Shown here piece after piece: positions 62,209-64,000 of a stretch of DNA of 64,000 nucleotides (position 1 is the stretch's first letter; each line of letters starts with the position of its first letter). Below the pieces are notes generated by a model, which ran no database searches, was not told the origin of the DNA, and saw only the letters and a list, made by a program, of their open reading frames with translations. A program made the position numbers and the translations under genes. Source of the DNA: Proteobacteria bacterium ST_bin11 (GTDB taxonomy: Bacteria; Pseudomonadota; Gammaproteobacteria; Methylococcales; Methylomonadaceae); assembly GCA_002083615.1 (NCBI GenBank), contig MSXO01000005.1, positions 62,001 through 126,000 of the forward strand. Reading direction: 5' to 3'.

Positions 62209-63635
62209 GGCGCATCTCCATTTAACACCCAAGTGTCCTTGGTGCCGCCGCCTTGCGAGGAATTGACAACCAAGGAGCCCTCACGCATCGCCACCCGGCA
62301 TAAGCCGCCCGGCACTAGAGTTACGGTTTTCCCGGACAGTACAAAAGGCCTTAAATCAACATGCCGCGGGGCGACGCCGGCTTCCACCAAAGTCGGACAA
62401 GTCGACAACGCCAAAGTGGGCTGAGCAATATAATTGTCCGGCTCGGCCAAAATACGTGCGCGAAAGTCCTCAATTTGTTGTTTAGATGAAGCGGGGCCAA
62501 CCAACATGCCGTAACCGCCGGAACCCTGTACTTCCTTGACCACCAGCTCCGCCAGATGATCCAGCACATAGCTGCGATCTTCGGCATTTTCCAATTTATA
62601 GGTTGGTACATTGGACAAAATCGGCTCCTCGCCCAAATAAAAACGTATCATTTCAGGGACAAAAGTGTAGGTGGACTTATCGTCCGCCACGCCAGTACCA
62701 ATCGCATTGGCTAAAGACACACCACCGTTGCGATATACCGATACCAAGCCCGGCACACCCAACATCGAATCCTCGCGGAAAGCTTGCGGATCGAGAAAAT
62801 CGTCATCAATGCGCCGGTAAATCACGTCAATCCGCTTCGGCCCTTCGGTGGTGCGCATAAACACTGCATTGTCCTTGCAGAACAAATCCTGACCTTCGAC
62901 CAGTTCGATGCCCATTTGTTGCGCTAGAAACGCATGTTCGAAATACGCGCTGTTGTAGGCTCCGGGTGTGAGTAACACCACGGTAGGATCGTAAACACCG
63001 GGTTGCGCAACTGCACGTAGGTTGTTTAGTAACACCTGCGGATAATGCTCGACCGGCGCCACCGCATAACGCCGGAATAACTCCGGAAACAAGCGCATCA
63101 TCATCTTGCGGTCTTCCAACATATAGGAAACCCCCGATGGCGTGCGCAGATTGTCTTCCAGCACGTAAAATTCGTTCTCGGCGGTACGCACAATGTCAAC
63201 ACCGGCAATGTGCGCATAAATGCCGCCCGGCACATCGACGCCCTGCATTTCCGGCCTATACATCTCGTTTTCCAGAATGCTGGCAGGGACGATACCGGCC
63301 TTGATGATTTCCTGCTCGTGATAAAGATCGTTCAAAAACGCGTTCAGCGCCGTGACTCGCTGAATCACGCCGGCCGACAGCACCCGCCATTCCGTGGCGG
63401 CTAGAATCCGCGGCACTACATCAAACGGAATCAGCCGCTCCGCACCCGCTTCGTCACCGTAAACGTTAAACGTGATGCCGACCCGGCGGAACAGCATTTC
63501 CGCTTCTCGGGACTTTTGCATCAACTGGGCATGATCGGTACCGCTCAGCCACTCCGAAAAAGGTTGATACAGGCGCCGCACGCTGCCGGTTGGCGTACGC
63601 ATTTCATCGAAAAATGTATTTATATTCATAACCAT
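62202..63635 (-). CDS. Circularly permuted type 2 ATP-grasp protein
   Basis: A 477-residue circularly permuted ATP-grasp protein (DUF404/DUF407 family). Motifs are LIPFDVVPRILAATEWRVLSAGVIQR near 70-95, GVDIVRTAENEFYVLEDNLRTPSGVSYMLEDR, the VIYRRIDDDFLDP metal-binding region and ELVVKEVQGSGGYGM, with the C-terminal SSQGGGTKDTWVL. ATP-grasp enzymes of this group are predicted amide or peptide ligases in the same operon type as alpha-E and DUF2126 transglutaminases. It is the first gene of the operon. The start at 63635 (alternative 63629) has only a weak ribosome-binding site. Confidence 0.93.
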   Translation of the reverse strand: MVMNINTFFDEMRTPTGSVRRLYQPFSEWLSGTDHAQLMQKSREAEMLFRRVGITFNVYGDEAGAERLIPFDVVPRILAATEWRVLSAGVIQRVTALNAFLNDLYHEQEIIKAGIVPASILENEMYRPEMQGVDVPGGIYAHIAGVDIVRTAENEFYVLEDNLRTPSGVSYMLEDRKMMMRLFPELFRRYAVAPVEHYPQVLLNNLRAVAQPGVYDPTVVLLTPGAYNSAYFEHAFLAQQMGIELVEGQDLFCKDNAVFMRTTEGPKRIDVIYRRIDDDFLDPQAFREDSMLGVPGLVSVYRNGGVSLANAIGTGVADDKSTYTFVPEMIRFYLGEEPILSNVPTYKLENAEDRSYVLDHLAELVVKEVQGSGGYGMLVGPASSKQQIEDFRARILAEPDNYIAQPTLALSTCPTLVEAGVAPRHVDLRPFVLSGKTVTLVPGGLCRVAMREGSLVVNSSQGGGTKDTWVLNGDAPC

Positions 63636-63850
63636 CCATCAGCAATCCACATGCCAATCTTATTAATGCCTATTTATCAAAAAGTTAAATCGCCGCTTCG
63701 TCGTCTAAATCGCATTACGCACCACAATAGTGCGACGCTCGGTTGCAAGCGCCCTGAAAACGAACAGACCCGCTAAAACCCGATTGTCATTTCCACGCGC
63801 TTTGATTATTGTTGCCGGCCTCAATCAGCAATCGCGGCGAGGCCAAACCG

Positions 63851-64000
63851 ATGCATACAGCTTTTTTCACGATATTCGGCGAAGTGCTATTTGACCACTT
63901 TCCTGACGGCAGCCGGATACTGGGCGGCGCACCATTTAATGTCGCTTGGCATCTGCAAGCCTTCGGCCGGCAAGCCCTGTTTATTAGCCGTGTGGGAGAG
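63851..64000 (+). CDS. PfkB-family carbohydrate kinase, 5' end (truncated by window)
   Basis: Fifty codons are visible, read directly from the sequence. The protein starts MHTAFFTIFGEVLFDHFPDG and continues RILGGAPFNVAWHLQAFGRQ, then LFISRVGE. The GEVLFD and GGAPxNVAWHLxxFG motifs are typical of fructokinase and ribokinase-like PfkB enzymes. A GAGG lies 8 nt before the ATG. The catalytic Asp and the end of the gene are outside the window, so the sugar cannot be assigned. Confidence 0.85.
   Translation, partial: MHTAFFTIFGEVLFDHFPDGSRILGGAPFNVAWHLQAFGRQALFISRVGE

Overview
The window looks like chromosomal DNA of a gammaproteobacterium, most likely a methanotroph of the Methylococcales (Methylomonas-like). 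This is inferred from the gene order dusB-fis-purH-purD, a soluble-type formate dehydrogenase with a delta subunit, and a large XrtA/PEP-CTERM exopolysaccharide locus. No rRNA, tRNA, CRISPR array, insertion sequence or phage was seen. The taxonomic call cannot be tested from the sequence alone.

Region 1 (1-5.1 kb): a DUF2892 membrane protein, an H-NS-family protein and a hypothetical protein on the plus strand, then a minus-strand formate dehydrogenase operon. In that operon the iron-sulfur N-terminal part and the molybdopterin catalytic part are separate, translationally coupled genes followed by the delta subunit. The beta and gamma (NADH-diaphorase) genes are not in the window.

Region 2 (5.6-10.6 kb): a minus-strand set of APS kinase (cysC), a DHH phosphoesterase, a large membrane protein with three VanZ-like repeats, and an exported protein of unknown function with a C-terminal membrane anchor.

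Region 3 (10.9-23.3 kb): mostly housekeeping. It holds dusB-fis, purH-purD, an RlpA-like protein with an altered catalytic position, a SirB2 protein, a small membrane protein with its own promoter and terminator, tex, a TIGR04073 exosortase-associated protein, and sbcC without sbcD.

Region 4 (23.4-26.1 kb): a type IV pilin gene with a probable sigma-54 promoter and a clear terminator, followed by a membrane protein with TPRs that resembles GT-C glycosyltransferases of the TMTC type. The second may modify the first.

Region 5 (26.3-56.4 kb): a nearly complete XrtA/PEP-CTERM exopolysaccharide locus. PrsK/PrsR (two-component, sigma-54), a cyclic-nucleotide-binding protein and two LuxI-like acyltransferases form the regulatory end. 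PrsT, the exporter, chain-length protein, tyrosine kinase, outer-membrane barrel and ATPase form the export and assembly block. WecB, deacetylase, FemAB, glycosyltransferases, two asparagine-synthase homologues and a PaaK-like ligase make and decorate the polymer. The exosortase gene xrtA is absent; FemAB runs directly into a glycosyltransferase with a TGATG junction. A separate module lies inside the locus: a Tat-exported protein, a PqqD-like chaperone, an HprK-related kinase and a nucleotidyltransferase. It resembles the tailoring set of phosphorylated lasso peptides.

Region 6 (56.6-63.6 kb): an ATP-grasp / alpha-E / transglutaminase operon of the predicted peptide-ligase type, with an inserted VOC-fold protein that keeps the H-H-E metal triad of 4-hydroxyphenylpyruvate dioxygenases. 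The right edge holds the start of a PfkB-family sugar kinase.
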